This document shows, piece by piece, positions 1 through 9,387 of a DNA stretch of 44,368 bases. The DNA is taken from NCBI GenBank assembly GCA_029932675.1, contig JAOZPP010000017.1, positions 1 to 44,368 of the forward strand. Direction: 5' to 3'. The position numbers and the translations under genes are program-made. The DNA is from a bacterium. GTDB lineage: Bacteria; SM23-81; DAOVCL01. Position 1 is the stretch's first letter; every line of letters begins with the position of its first letter. The notes beneath the pieces were generated by a model. It did not search any database. It was not told the origin of the DNA and saw only the letters and a program-made list of their open reading frames with translations.

Positions 1-12
1 TACCCGAGGGGG

Positions 13-2184
13 TTAAACCCTTCTCTCATGAGCCGACTTTTTCAGCACCCTCTTTGACCTCCAGTTATAGCCCACAACAGACCCGTCTGTATCCTCTCCA
101 TGGCCTACAAAGGTTACTTCTTCCCCTTCATCTGCAGGATTTGGATATATGCTATCGATGACAGCGGTTGGGGGTTGATTTACAGAGAGCTTGGTTACGA
201 AAGCATCTTGGTCTCCATTGCTGGTTGTATCATACGCATCGGCTGTAGCGGGGAAATCACTGGATTCAGTCCATCCTGTTACATAAACATAGCCTTGGTC
301 ACATAGAGCTATTCCGTTACCTACATCAGAACTGTCCCCTCCCAAATAAGTGCTATAGAGTAGGACACTGCCGGTCTCCGAAAATTTTGTTACGAACGCA
401 TCCATGCTTCCACTTAAATCTTCGTCGTAAGAATTAATTGTGGGAAAATCGGATGACAAAGTCCATCCTGTTACAAGGGCACAGCTTCTATCATCCACGG
501 CTATGCTACCGCCATAATCGTCATCGCTCCCGCCGAGGTAGGTACTGTAGACGAGAGAGTTGCCAGCCACCGAGAGTTTGGTCATGAAAGCATCAAAGCG
601 GCCATCTAAGTTTCCATCGTAAGGGTTGACCCTGGGGAAGTCGGGGGAATCAGTGCTTCCCGTAACGTAGGCACAGCCTTCGTCATCCACAGCTATGTCA
701 CGCCCCTCATCATGTTGCCCCCCGCCCAGGAAGGTGCTGTAGCAGAGGGAATCTCCAGCTACCGAAAACTTGATTACAAAAACATCACAGCCGCCATTGA
801 AGCTTCCATCGTACGGGTTGGCTATGGGGAAACTTGGAGATTCAGTCCGTCCAGTCACATAGGCACACCCTTCGCTATCCACAGCTATATCAAAGCCCCG
901 GTCATCTCCGTAACCCCCTCCTAAGTAGGTGCTGTAAACAAGGGAGTTACCGGAGGCCGAAAGCTTGGTTACGAAAGCATCATTTAAGCCATTATAGCTT
1001 CCGTCGTAAGGGTTGACGGTGGGGAAGTTAGTGGACCCAGTCCGTCCAGTCACATAGGCACACCCTTTACCATCCACCGCTATACTAATACCCATATCAT
1101 CTGTATCAAAATCGTTCCCACCTAGGTAAGTGCTGTAGATGAGGGAGCTGCCAGAGGCAGAAAGTTTGGCTACGAAAACATCAGCGAAGCCATTTAAACT
1201 TCCATCGTAAGGGTTGACAGTAGGGAAATCAGTAGACCACGTGTATCCAGTCACATAGGCACAGCCTTCTGCATCCACGGCTACGTCGTAGCCCCCATCC
1301 GCATCGCTGCCCCCCAAGTAAGTGCTGTAGAGAAGTTCCGGGTCGATATACAACCGGTGGCTTCGATCGTAATTGTCATCTAATACAAAACCAAACCTGT
1401 CCTTATCCAGGATGAGATAGCGGCAGGGTATTTGCCGTCTATCACCGCCGATCTCCTGGTAAACATAAGGCACCCGCTCAATGACATCACCAAATTGGGT
1501 GGATATCAACAGCTCACCCTGGGTATTAACCGAAAGGGAATTTACCCCCTCATATTCTATCTCTATCTTGGAAGGATCTGCGCCCGGCCTGACGACGAAG
1601 TCATACTTCAAGGAATGATCATCGCCGTAATACATCAGATCTATCCCAGGGTAGATATTCCGGTATCTCACCGCAGAGTAGTTGGGCACATTCGTCCGCC
1701 ATTTGGAGGGATCGTTGCCATAGAAGTAATTGCTCTTATGGGGAAGCATTCCCTCGCCGATGACCTCAGCGTTAGGATTGGCCCCCACAAACTTGGCATG
1801 AACTAAGAGCCCTTCCCTCTTGTAACGAGGTCTGTCGAGTCTGTCCAGGGATTCTGGCATACCAGCGACACCTCCCCAAGGCCCCAGCGCTTTTTCTATG
1901 GGTTCATCGGTCTCTCGGCTAAAGAGATAGGCCACCTCACCGGCGGCAAAATAGAATGTTACCCCCGGAGCATTACAGCGGAACTTGGTTTTCTCTCCAA
2001 ACTGCCCCTGGTTTTCAGTGAACGCCAGCGGCATAGAAGACAGTTTGGAAACAACCAATTGCCTCTGTGCTTGGGTAGGTTCGTTAATGGAACCTATACC
2101 AGGAGCATTCCTTGCTGCCCAAGCCACTCCAACGAGCAATGCGCTCAAGACACAGAGCATACCAATAACAAATCTTCTTTTCAT
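13..2184 (-). CDS. Secreted DUF7948/SBBP-repeat protein, C-terminus disrupted
   Basis: Residues 1-23 are a signal peptide. Residues about 50-280 read as the N-terminal domain common in SBBP proteins (PLAFTENQGQF near the start, later NYFYGNDPSKW and IYPGIDLMYYG). Six SBBP repeats of about 62-67 residues follow (about 285-675), each opening YSTYLGG or YSTFLGG and containing YVTG and DAFVTKLS-like motifs, probably forming a beta-propeller. A PKD-like domain starts (PPTAVIDSIYPNP...DTDGSVVGYNW) but stops after about 40 residues and runs into an unrelated basic tail ending HERRV. That break lies at the window edge, so the gene is probably truncated by an insertion. A Shine-Dalgarno run (GAAGGGGGGA) precedes the ATG. 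The role is unknown; secretion is likely, and the lost C-terminus may have carried a T9SS sorting domain like those of its neighbours. Confidence 0.8.
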   Translation of the reverse strand: MKRRFVIGMLCVLSALLVGVAWAARNAPGIGSINEPTQAQRQLVVSKLSSMPLAFTENQGQFGEKTKFRCNAPGVTFYFAAGEVAYLFSRETDEPIEKALGPWGGVAGMPESLDRLDRPRYKREGLLVHAKFVGANPNAEVIGEGMLPHKSNYFYGNDPSKWRTNVPNYSAVRYRNIYPGIDLMYYGDDHSLKYDFVVRPGADPSKIEIEYEGVNSLSVNTQGELLISTQFGDVIERVPYVYQEIGGDRRQIPCRYLILDKDRFGFVLDDNYDRSHRLYIDPELLYSTYLGGSDADGGYDVAVDAEGCAYVTGYTWSTDFPTVNPYDGSLNGFADVFVAKLSASGSSLIYSTYLGGNDFDTDDMGISIAVDGKGCAYVTGRTGSTNFPTVNPYDGSYNGLNDAFVTKLSASGNSLVYSTYLGGGYGDDRGFDIAVDSEGCAYVTGRTESPSFPIANPYDGSFNGGCDVFVIKFSVAGDSLCYSTFLGGGQHDEGRDIAVDDEGCAYVTGSTDSPDFPRVNPYDGNLDGRFDAFMTKLSVAGNSLVYSTYLGGSDDDYGGSIAVDDRSCALVTGWTLSSDFPTINSYDEDLSGSMDAFVTKFSETGSVLLYSTYLGGDSSDVGNGIALCDQGYVYVTGWTESSDFPATADAYDTTSNGDQDAFVTKLSVNQPPTAVIDSIYPNPADEGEEVTFVGHGEDTDGSVVGYNWRSKRVLKKSAHERRV

Positions 2185-2222
2185 AATCCCCCCTTCGGTT
2201 CTAAAGGTTTCTTATGTCGTGT

Positions 2223-2323
2223 AGGGACAAACCTTCAGGTTTATCTGTCCCTCTTTCGGACTCCGACAAATCAGAGTCCCTGACTTCTACTTGGCCTTCC
2301 CGACCCGTTACGTGTCGGGAAGG
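2223..2323. repeat. Cluster of three small hairpin (REP-like) repeats
   Basis: Three inverted repeats follow each other in the gap between two secreted-protein genes: AGGGACA/TGTCCCT (2223-2229 with 2246-2252), GGACTC/GAGTCC (2258-2263 with 2274-2279) and CCTTCCCGAC/GTCGGGAAGG (2295-2304 with 2314-2323). They have no coding character. Similar short palindromes recur across the window's intergenic regions. Confidence 0.6.
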
Positions 2324-2362
2324 GCAGCCCAGGGTTGATAGGATTTTAGCCACTCTGCGGGT

Positions 2363-2429
2363 AAAAATGGGGGGTGTCCCCATTTTTTATTTTTAAACCT
2401 CCCGCAGATTCCAAATCTGCGGGAGGTTT
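2363..2429 (-). terminator. Two tandem terminator-like hairpins downstream of the CHAP/VWA gene
   Basis: A perfect 16-bp stem with a 3-nt loop (2395-2410 with 2414-2429, core CCTCCCGCAGATT) begins about 50 bp beyond the stop of the gene ending at 2481. A second hairpin follows, AAAAATGGGG (2363-2372) with CCCCATTTTT (2378-2387). In the minus direction the T-run is the distal arm of the second hairpin. The first is also followed by Ts on the plus strand. Transcription probably ends here. Confidence 0.6.
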
Positions 2430-2480
2430 TATCAGTGTCCCTGAATAGCTTCTTCGGGATGTATAGGGTGGTCTCTATCT

Positions 2481-5400
2481 TTACCTCAGCAAGATCATCT
2501 TGCGGGTTTGGGTAAACTGTCCAGCTTGAATTCTGTAAAAGTAAATTCCTGAGGCTACTCCCTTTCCATCCCAGCTAACCTGATGATAGCCAGCCTGCTG
2601 CATTTCATTCACCAAAATAGCAACCTGTTGTCCAGAGATATTATAGATGCTTAACTCAATGTAGACTTCCTCAGGCAATCCATATCTGATGGTGGTTACT
2701 GGGTTGAAAGGATTGGGATAGTTCTGGCTCAGGCTGAAGACCTTGGGAATCTTTGCCTCTTTTTCTCCGGCCACACCCACAGATGGAAATTGAAAGTTGA
2801 CCACTGTAGTCTCCGCCTCTATGCTCTCCACATTCGGCTGGCTCATGGTCCCCAAGCCCTTCTTTGAAGCTAAGACCTCGTAGATGTCCGGAAGAACATA
2901 AGAAATGCTGTAACGGCCATTCGCATTGGTTGTATCCTTGCCCACTATCAATGTGTCTTTGAGAATTTGCACAGTAACCCCTGATATAGGCTCTTGGGTA
3001 TCGGCTGTACTCACCAACCCAGAAATACATCCACCAAAATCTGAACCTCCAACGGTGATGGTATCTCTTCCCTGGAAGGTAAGCAAGGAATCCTGAAAAG
3101 GTTCGGGAGCCATCACAGAACCACGGATCGTAGCTACCCCACAAGTTCGAGGGTCAACTGTCCTTAAGGTAGCCAACCAGTCAAAGGTCACCATTAGATC
3201 AGGATTACCATCTTCATCATAATCGCTGATTTTCCAGGGATCCGGTAAAGGATCTATATGTTCACTCGTACAGCCACTTAAGGTAACCTCATCAATGCCC
3301 TTCACCTGATAACCTATAGGAAGCTCAATATAACATTTAACTGGTGGATGACCAGGGGTTAAATCCAACCTATCAGGAACAAACTCGACTGTGCTGGGTA
3401 AAGATGGGAGAACGAGAACAGGTTTCTGGTTATCTGTCTCATCCCATTCTTTTATCACATTCCCCGGATCGACCTTAACATAAAGATAACCGCAGATGGG
3501 ATGCGCAAAAATCCAGCTTGCCTTTACAGTGTCAAAATCGCCTGTGGAAAAACCATGGACAGTTTTCTCAGCAAATTCTATTCCTCCAGAATCAGGATCG
3601 CCGTCGTAGAAGCCGACTTTTACACTATCAAGGGGCAAAACAGCAGAATCACAGTGGACAACAGCGGAGAAAATCAATGTATCCCCGGGAAACGGTCTTG
3701 AGGGCTTAATAGTTGAGGCCTTTACGCTTAAATCACTGGCTAGCACATCAAACGACCAGGAAACCGGAATTACAGGATGACCTGTAGCATCCCTAAGGCT
3801 CAACTCCACAATATGTCTTTGACCTGAAAGGGGAGAAGAAGGGACATAGGAGACAATTTGATTGACCTCGTCCCAATTGTGCGCCACGGTTGCACCATCT
3901 AATCGTAAATCAATGGTAGTCTCATCTATGTTAGCTGCCGGTCCCCAAATAGTTGCTTTGATTAAAGGTGTGAGATCCTCTGTTGTGCTGCCTGGTTCAG
4001 GCAAGAGACCGGCCCCGGAGATATAGACCGCATTTCTTGACCCAACCTGAATGGTCTCCTGAAGTGTTCGCAGAGCAGCTCCGTTCTCTTCCGCCTTCAC
4101 CCGCACCAGGTAGGAACCATTAAAGTTCAAGTTTCTATAGATGTTTGCATACCTCCCGTCGTTGGCCTGACGATCATTGTGCAAGCCGTCATCATAGAGG
4201 GTAAGGTTAGCGGTTGCCCCATCCGGACGATAAACTGTAGCACTAACGGATAAATCAGTTATATCTTCATAGTGACCAGGGGTTGTTTCTTCCCCGAAAT
4301 AAACACCGATACTCAAGCTGTCTCCTACAGAATAACTCGGCTCAAATGGAAGGAAGTTGCTCAACACAGGAGACTTTACCGAGGCAATGGTTGTATACGC
4401 TTCACCGCCTGCTGGCACATTCACACCAGTTATACAGGTCTGCCATTCACCCGCCTCTGGGTTCACTATGGTGTACATAGAATAGGTGTTTGACTGAGCA
4501 TAACTGATTGTAGGGTCAATAGCTGCCTCGTCTGGGTCTATTATCTGTCCGTTGGGATCTACAAGGGTAAGCTGGAGTTGGCTGCCTTGCCAATTAGCGG
4601 AAACTTGTAGGCTGCTCAAACCTTCACTGACGGGTAAGCTGTTCCACACCTGTTGCCCCTGGTTGATGAATCCGAGGAAGGTGGCCAGGATGGATCCTCC
4701 CGTGATCTGTGCTTTAATTTTGTTATATACGGTTTGCATATTTTCAGTGGTACAGGTATAGTATTCTCCATGTTCGGTAGTGTGAGCGATGGCGTAAAGT
4801 AAATCTTGGTTTACCTCATTACTCAGTCCCAGTGTGTAGACATCCCATCCCCGGTTGGCATACTGGACCGCTCCATCATAGTAACTCCCCTGTCCATCGG
4901 TGAGCATTACCCCAGCTTTGGGAACGGAAGGATAACTTGAGGCATTTAACTCAGAATATCCCTGATCTAAGCCACGCTCTAAATTTGTGCCTCCCAATGA
5001 GTTGACCATACCAATAGCATTCCAAAGCAAATCGCGGTTGGCCTGATTATCTACCATAGTAAGATGGGCCCAGGTCCTTGCATAGGAGTCAAAATCCACA
5101 ATAGCTACCTGCATTTTGCTCGCACCCGCAAGGGCGTCGGCATAGGCCAAATCAACGAAATACCGGGCAGCCGCATGTCGAACATTTAAGGGATCATTCC
5201 AGCTCATACTGCCAGAGGAGTCCAAGATAAGGGCGACATCGGCTAAACCCTGCTCCTGAGTGGTATAAGTGACTCTGACCTTGTATCTGACCATACCGTG
5301 GTCATCTCCGTCTTTGCCATACACGGAAAACCAGTGTTCGTAGTTATCGCCATCTGTTGGAGCAGTAAAAGTAACTAACTCACTCACCTGACCAGGGTTT

Positions 5401-7100
5401 GTCGAACTGGCACAATAGTCAGAACCCAAAGGACAGGTTTGATCCCAGTGTAGAATATCACTCAGATTATCGATGTCTTCTTGCTTACGGGAGGCATACA
5501 GATCAGGATTGCCGGACACAGGGGTAACGGTGACGGTATATGTCCTTCCATCGGCAATGACCGGAAAGTGATATTGCTGAAAGGTTTTTTCACAGACGCT
5601 TCCTGAAATTGCCTTTGCATTTGGTGTTACTTCAATAGGGGCTTCGTAGCAATCGCTGCGGAAGAAGATGTAATCCACATAAATATCGTCGTTACCTCCC
5701 GTTGTCCCATTTTCCACAAAATCAATCCTGACGCCAGTAATCTTTTTACCTTGATCACGGGCTTCTCGCCAAGCCGGAATGTTGTCCAACCGGACCTTCA
5801 CAGCATTCCACTCTCCATCCGTTTTGAAATCAAAGAGCTGCATATTGTTTTCACTGTATCCCTGTAATTCTGTTCTGAGATAGACCTTGCCTTCTTCAAC
5901 AGGTTGGTAATCATTATCTGACTCCTTGGTCTTTACTCGAAACTCAACGTAATTGAGATCAACTGGATCTTTGTTTATCAGGGGACTAAACAGCCTTGGA
6001 TCTCCTGGTGGATCAGATTGATAAACAGGATTAAAACCTAACCACCCATCAGTATGATAATAGGGCGCTCCTTCGATGCCACATATTCCCCATCCTTCAA
6101 GAGATTCACCGTTAAAGAGCCAAGCAGTCTGGTCTGTGGGTGTTCCAGCCTCATTAGCGTTACAAAATGGAACACGAAGCCAGCCCTGAACAGGATATCC
6201 TGTTCCAAAATGGCTAACTTTATATTTCCCATCTGAAACAGTCAGCATAAGAGTTTTATCGTTATCATCTTTAGTGTTAGCCCAATTTTGGTGAATGACA
6301 TGGACCTCGCTGTCCGTGACCCGTCTGACAATTGCTACATGTCCCCATGGCTTGCCATTGGAGCAAAGGATATCACCGGGTTGTGGCGGGGAGATTGCTT
6401 CCCCATTTTTGTAAGGAATTAATCCTCTGTTTTCAGCCGTGTCATAATACTGATTAGCATTCCCGCCCTGATTTCTAATTTGTAACCCGTAAACAATGAA
6501 ATAATAGCGATTTACATACTCGACGCATTGCCATTTCATTCCACAATTGTAACCATCTACTATGTTGTTATCCTGACTGTAGTAACAGTTACCTCCATTG
6601 GAATATGCTGTTACTCCATTGTATTCACCAACGACGGCTCCATAACCACCACTAATAACGTTAGAGAGGGCTGCCCAATTTGGCACTTCATCAGCAGTCT
6701 TTAAAGCGAAATAATAAATAGTCCCTCTAGCCAAACCTGTGATCTTGAAAGTTTCACGACTTCCCGCTGGTTTTGGAGTGGGTTCCCCTTCGCATTGAAT
6801 GGCATCACTCCAATTATCTTCAGTTATCGGTGAAGTTGAATATCTAACATCGTACTCTGAGGCGGTACCAACGTTGCCATCATCACCGGGGGCTGTCCAG
6901 TTTAGAGATATCCAAGAGGTTAGTAATGTCGTGTCATACCCACTTCTATTTACAGTAAGATCGGTTATCGGTACTGGTGGAGCGGTATCTTCCGGTTCAG
7001 CAATAACACTTTGCATTAGAGTAGTAATACAAAGTAATAATCCAACCAATAGACACACAGATGTGATGCCAACACTCTTGCCAATCCTTTTCCCATCCAT
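2481..7100 (-). CDS. Secreted CHAP-amidase/VWA multidomain protein with T9SS sorting domain
   Basis: The ATG at 7098-7100 is chosen because AAGGAGG sits 6 nt upstream; an in-frame start 66 nt further upstream lacks this. The 1539-aa product has a signal peptide (1-35), an FN3 domain (about 38-145), and a CHAP-type cysteine amidase/peptidase domain with candidate catalytic Cys192 (WQCVEYV) and His254 (WGHVAIV) plus HQNW. Next come a carbohydrate-binding-like region, a pre-peptidase-like domain, a von Willebrand A domain from about 621 with an intact metal site (LDSSGSMS), Ig-like and CARDB-like modules, a carboxypeptidase-regulatory-like domain (ISGVTVQIL) and a type IX sorting domain (NYPNPFNPVTTIRYGLP ... 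GIYFYRIQAG). CHAP domains usually cut peptidoglycan or glutathionylspermidine-type amides. Here the protein is probably exported and surface-anchored; its substrate is unknown. A promoter and structured leader lie upstream. Confidence 0.85.
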   Translation of the reverse strand: MDGKRIGKSVGITSVCLLVGLLLCITTLMQSVIAEPEDTAPPVPITDLTVNRSGYDTTLLTSWISLNWTAPGDDGNVGTASEYDVRYSTSPITEDNWSDAIQCEGEPTPKPAGSRETFKITGLARGTIYYFALKTADEVPNWAALSNVISGGYGAVVGEYNGVTAYSNGGNCYYSQDNNIVDGYNCGMKWQCVEYVNRYYFIVYGLQIRNQGGNANQYYDTAENRGLIPYKNGEAISPPQPGDILCSNGKPWGHVAIVRRVTDSEVHVIHQNWANTKDDNDKTLMLTVSDGKYKVSHFGTGYPVQGWLRVPFCNANEAGTPTDQTAWLFNGESLEGWGICGIEGAPYYHTDGWLGFNPVYQSDPPGDPRLFSPLINKDPVDLNYVEFRVKTKESDNDYQPVEEGKVYLRTELQGYSENNMQLFDFKTDGEWNAVKVRLDNIPAWREARDQGKKITGVRIDFVENGTTGGNDDIYVDYIFFRSDCYEAPIEVTPNAKAISGSVCEKTFQQYHFPVIADGRTYTVTVTPVSGNPDLYASRKQEDIDNLSDILHWDQTCPLGSDYCASSTNPGQVSELVTFTAPTDGDNYEHWFSVYGKDGDDHGMVRYKVRVTYTTQEQGLADVALILDSSGSMSWNDPLNVRHAAARYFVDLAYADALAGASKMQVAIVDFDSYARTWAHLTMVDNQANRDLLWNAIGMVNSLGGTNLERGLDQGYSELNASSYPSVPKAGVMLTDGQGSYYDGAVQYANRGWDVYTLGLSNEVNQDLLYAIAHTTEHGEYYTCTTENMQTVYNKIKAQITGGSILATFLGFINQGQQVWNSLPVSEGLSSLQVSANWQGSQLQLTLVDPNGQIIDPDEAAIDPTISYAQSNTYSMYTIVNPEAGEWQTCITGVNVPAGGEAYTTIASVKSPVLSNFLPFEPSYSVGDSLSIGVYFGEETTPGHYEDITDLSVSATVYRPDGATANLTLYDDGLHNDRQANDGRYANIYRNLNFNGSYLVRVKAEENGAALRTLQETIQVGSRNAVYISGAGLLPEPGSTTEDLTPLIKATIWGPAANIDETTIDLRLDGATVAHNWDEVNQIVSYVPSSPLSGQRHIVELSLRDATGHPVIPVSWSFDVLASDLSVKASTIKPSRPFPGDTLIFSAVVHCDSAVLPLDSVKVGFYDGDPDSGGIEFAEKTVHGFSTGDFDTVKASWIFAHPICGYLYVKVDPGNVIKEWDETDNQKPVLVLPSLPSTVEFVPDRLDLTPGHPPVKCYIELPIGYQVKGIDEVTLSGCTSEHIDPLPDPWKISDYDEDGNPDLMVTFDWLATLRTVDPRTCGVATIRGSVMAPEPFQDSLLTFQGRDTITVGGSDFGGCISGLVSTADTQEPISGVTVQILKDTLIVGKDTTNANGRYSISYVLPDIYEVLASKKGLGTMSQPNVESIEAETTVVNFQFPSVGVAGEKEAKIPKVFSLSQNYPNPFNPVTTIRYGLPEEVYIELSIYNISGQQVAILVNEMQQAGYHQVSWDGKGVASGIYFYRIQAGQFTQTRKMILLR

Positions 7101-7251
7101 CGTTTTCCTCCTTGTCAGTAAAGAGCATGAAAAAGACTGAGATATTCTTGTTTGTGCTATCTTCACACCACTTTCCTCAACCCCAAAAACCCACCTACCT
7201 TCCTAACCAGGGCTAGCACGTGGGTTGTAAAGAAATCGGGCAAAAGAAAAA

Positions 7252-7353
7252 CCTGTCCACAGAGTTAGAGAGTAAAAGATAAGCAAAGCCTCCTTAGCCC
7301 TTCCCCCCATATAAAGACTAAGGCTCATTCTTTCTCCCGCGTTTATGGACAGG
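7252..7353 (-). ncRNA. Candidate structured leader RNA of the CHAP/VWA gene
   Basis: In the transcript expected from the promoter at 7405-7433, an 8-nt stem CCTGTCCA (7346-7353) pairs with TGGACAGG (7252-7259) and is followed by a T-rich tract (TTTTTCTTTT). It encloses a second hairpin, CCTTAG pairing with CTAAGG around a G-rich loop. The leader is about 300 nt long in total. No known riboswitch is recognised; it may be an attenuator, a small RNA or just a repeat-derived structure. Confidence 0.3.
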
Positions 7354-7404
7354 CTTGATTTGCCTATTCGACTTAAAAGTATTTTGCAGTGAAGTGGCAA
7401 AAAA

Positions 7405-7433
7405 ATAATAAAGAATTGGAGTTTCTTTGTCAA
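7405..7433 (-). promoter_or_regulatory. Sigma-70-type promoter
   Basis: TTGACA (7428-7433) and TATTAT (7405-7410) on the minus strand are separated by exactly 17 bp. The expected start of transcription is near 7398, leaving a leader of about 300 nt before the ATG at 7100. Confidence 0.65.
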
Positions 7434-8296
7434 GGGAAAATTCAATTTTTTCGCCTCCCTTCGCTACTTTCTGAACCACTATGGTCGAGGTTTTAACCTA
7501 CGCTTGAGTGACTAATGAGTGCCAGAACAGGGGTTTTACCTCTTCCAAATTTCCAATGTAGATAAATCGTTTACGGACAGGGCTGATGCCCCTACGAATG
7601 AGTTTCAAAGGGCGTTTAAGGGCATTAGCTTCATAAAACCTACAGTAGTCCACCTACTTTAGGTCGGAAGTTAAGCTTCCGTTTCCTCCTCTTCCTCTAA
7701 GCCTCACCTTCCTTTGTCCTTATCCTCCTGGTCAAGCTTGCCGAGTATAATTCTTCTCTGCTGGATCTTAAAAGCTTCAATCTATTCCTCCAAAGTCAGC
7801 AGGAGCTACTGGATAATTGATGCCGTATTATTCCATCTTGCTCTCTATTAACCAACAGGATTTGTTACTTCTGGATGTTAAGGAGTTATCAGGTTAGGTT
7901 GTTTTTAATCGAGGTTTTTTTTCACTCTGGTGGGCTTTCAGTCCTCCGCACAAAACCACGGGAGAAACACGGAAGCTTACTCACCCACCACGGAACTTCA
8001 ATTAAGAATGAATGAGGTATTCTGCTATCTCAATTGAATTTAACCACAGATGAAAACGCAGATTATGTAAGAAGTCTTCAAGAATTTTACCTTTCAGGTG
8101 AAAGGAGGGGCTAAGCTCAATTTTTATTTATCAAGCAAATTTTCGCTTACTAAAGCCTGCGGTTACCAATTCTGGGGTTTTTGCAGTAGACTCATTTGTG
8201 GCTTTGTGCAGAGGACTTTTCATTCGTCCTTCTCGTGGCTTCCAAATAATAAATTGCAGATGGGGCCTTAATCTTACCTGAGAAATTTTATTTTTT

Positions 8297-8363
8297 TAGA
8301 CAGGATTCACAAGATGATCAGGGTTGATAAAAATCGTGTAAATCCTGTTATCCTGTCAGGGAA
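8297..8363. repeat. GACAGGAT-family dispersed repeat, full-length copy
   Basis: An imperfect palindrome: GACAGGATTCACAAGAT on the left, ATCCTGTTATCCTGTC on the right, with about 25 nt between. The same arrangement recurs at 10171-10242, with half copies at 8506-8543, 12296-12320 and 36357-36367. Confidence 0.65.
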
Positions 8364-8424
8364 GTTCAGCCATAAGTGACTAAATCCAGAATAGCACAGG
8401 TTGAAAAGGAGAAAAACCCTTGCT

Positions 8425-8643
8425 GTTAAGCAAGAGGGTAATTGTCGTGGTTAGGCGGGGTCATAAAAAGGTGGTAGAACTGGGGTTCTGCCACTTCAGT
8501 TTCCATTTTTGGACAGGATTGACAGGATGAACAGGGTAAATAAGCTCAAATTAGGCCAGAAACACCGAATGTCACTGAAATAAGAAGACAGTTTGGGTTA
8601 GTAGCGAAAAGACTTTTTACAGTTAAGCAAGAGGGTAATTGTC
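8425..8643 (+). repeat. Pair of exact 22-bp direct repeats
   Basis: The 22 bp at 8425-8446, beginning GTTAAGCAAGAGGG, recur exactly at 8622-8643, with similar sequence continuing for a few bases after each. The copies are 197 bp apart and bracket a hairpin and a half copy of the GACAGGAT repeat. They may be a local tandem duplication or relics of an insertion. Confidence 0.6.
8506..8543. repeat. GACAGGAT-family dispersed repeat, half copy
   Basis: Contains GGACAGGATTGACAGGAT followed by GAACAGGGTAAATAA, almost the same as the left half of the copy at 10171-10242. The right arm is absent. Confidence 0.6.
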
Positions 8644-8798
8644 AGGGTTAGATAGGATTATAAACGGGAGAGTTAACGGGGCAAACCCTGCTTTTTGCTA
8701 TCTCTGAGGCTATTCTAATTATATTTGAGAACTGAACTCCACAGAGAATTCCACAAATTCCCGCAATCTTAAATCAACTCCTACTCCTACAGAAAATA

Positions 8799-9383
8799 TC
8801 AAGGAAATTTTATCCCTCTTCCGTTAGCAAGAGAGTGAACCTGTTCCTTAGCTAATCCCTTCAGCCAATATGAACTTACTCCCACTTTCCAACTGATATA
8901 CCAAAGCGACCAATCGTCGGTGATAAAAACCAAATCTTTCAATTGGACATAACTGAGGATAGATATGTCAACTCCCCCAATCCTCACTTCTGTATATTGA
9001 TTTTTGAAACCTGGAAGTGAAGAGTCTTTCTCGTCCTTCGGGATCTTACCAAAAATTAGAGCGTTTTCAATACAGGTCTGAAAATAAGCCCTTAATGAGA
9101 GAGTGTGAGCTACATTTGATGCCAAGTCCATAGAGGCGGGATAGATCTCAGTTGCTCCAAGCAACAGCTTTTCTATACCATTCCTTGCTATTTTCCTGCC
9201 CACAATCTTGGTTAACCCTGTGGCCACCTCAATGGGAATTGTGGAGATCAGGTACAGGGGATTGACTCCTGCTATCACAGAGTCGAAAAGTTCTCTCGCC
9301 TTAAGGTGTTCTGGGAGGAGATTTTTGTCTTTAGGGATATGTAAGCTGTATATTAACACATCAGAGTCAAGTAAGATGTTCAC
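8799..9383 (-). CDS. PIN-domain protein, probable VapC-like toxin
   Basis: A 194-aa protein with a PIN-type ribonuclease pattern: D6/D8 in ILLDSDVLIY, E52 in IPIEVATG, D139 in GGVDIS and D156/D157 in FITDDWS, which would make a metal-binding acidic cluster. PIN toxins usually cleave RNA. It is longer than the usual 130-150 residues because of an insert around residues 100-135. The start is GTG, 4 bp after the stop of the small upstream gene, and its ribosome site (AAGGAG) lies inside the end of that gene, so the two are translationally linked as in VapBC-type toxin-antitoxin operons. The fold is inferred from motifs; toxicity is not shown. Confidence 0.65.
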   Translation of the reverse strand: MNILLDSDVLIYSLHIPKDKNLLPEHLKARELFDSVIAGVNPLYLISTIPIEVATGLTKIVGRKIARNGIEKLLLGATEIYPASMDLASNVAHTLSLRAYFQTCIENALIFGKIPKDEKDSSLPGFKNQYTEVRIGGVDISILSYVQLKDLVFITDDWSLWYISWKVGVSSYWLKGLAKEQVHSLANGRGIKFP

Positions 9384-9387
9384 TTAC

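Larger units (their letters stand above)
7434..8798. other. Gene-free interval rich in small repeats
   Basis: No convincing coding region is seen on either strand. It holds a short palindrome CGGAAGTTAAGCTTCCG (7665-7681), a hairpin GTGGTAGAAC/GTTCTGCCAC (8471-8480 with 8485-8494), two copies of the GACAGGAT repeat and a 22-bp direct repeat. The region looks like an accumulation of REP-like debris. Confidence 0.6.

Noticed and set aside
7203-7445. 80-aa minus-strand reading frame
   Set aside because: Overlaps the promoter and structured leader, has no ribosome site and no family features.
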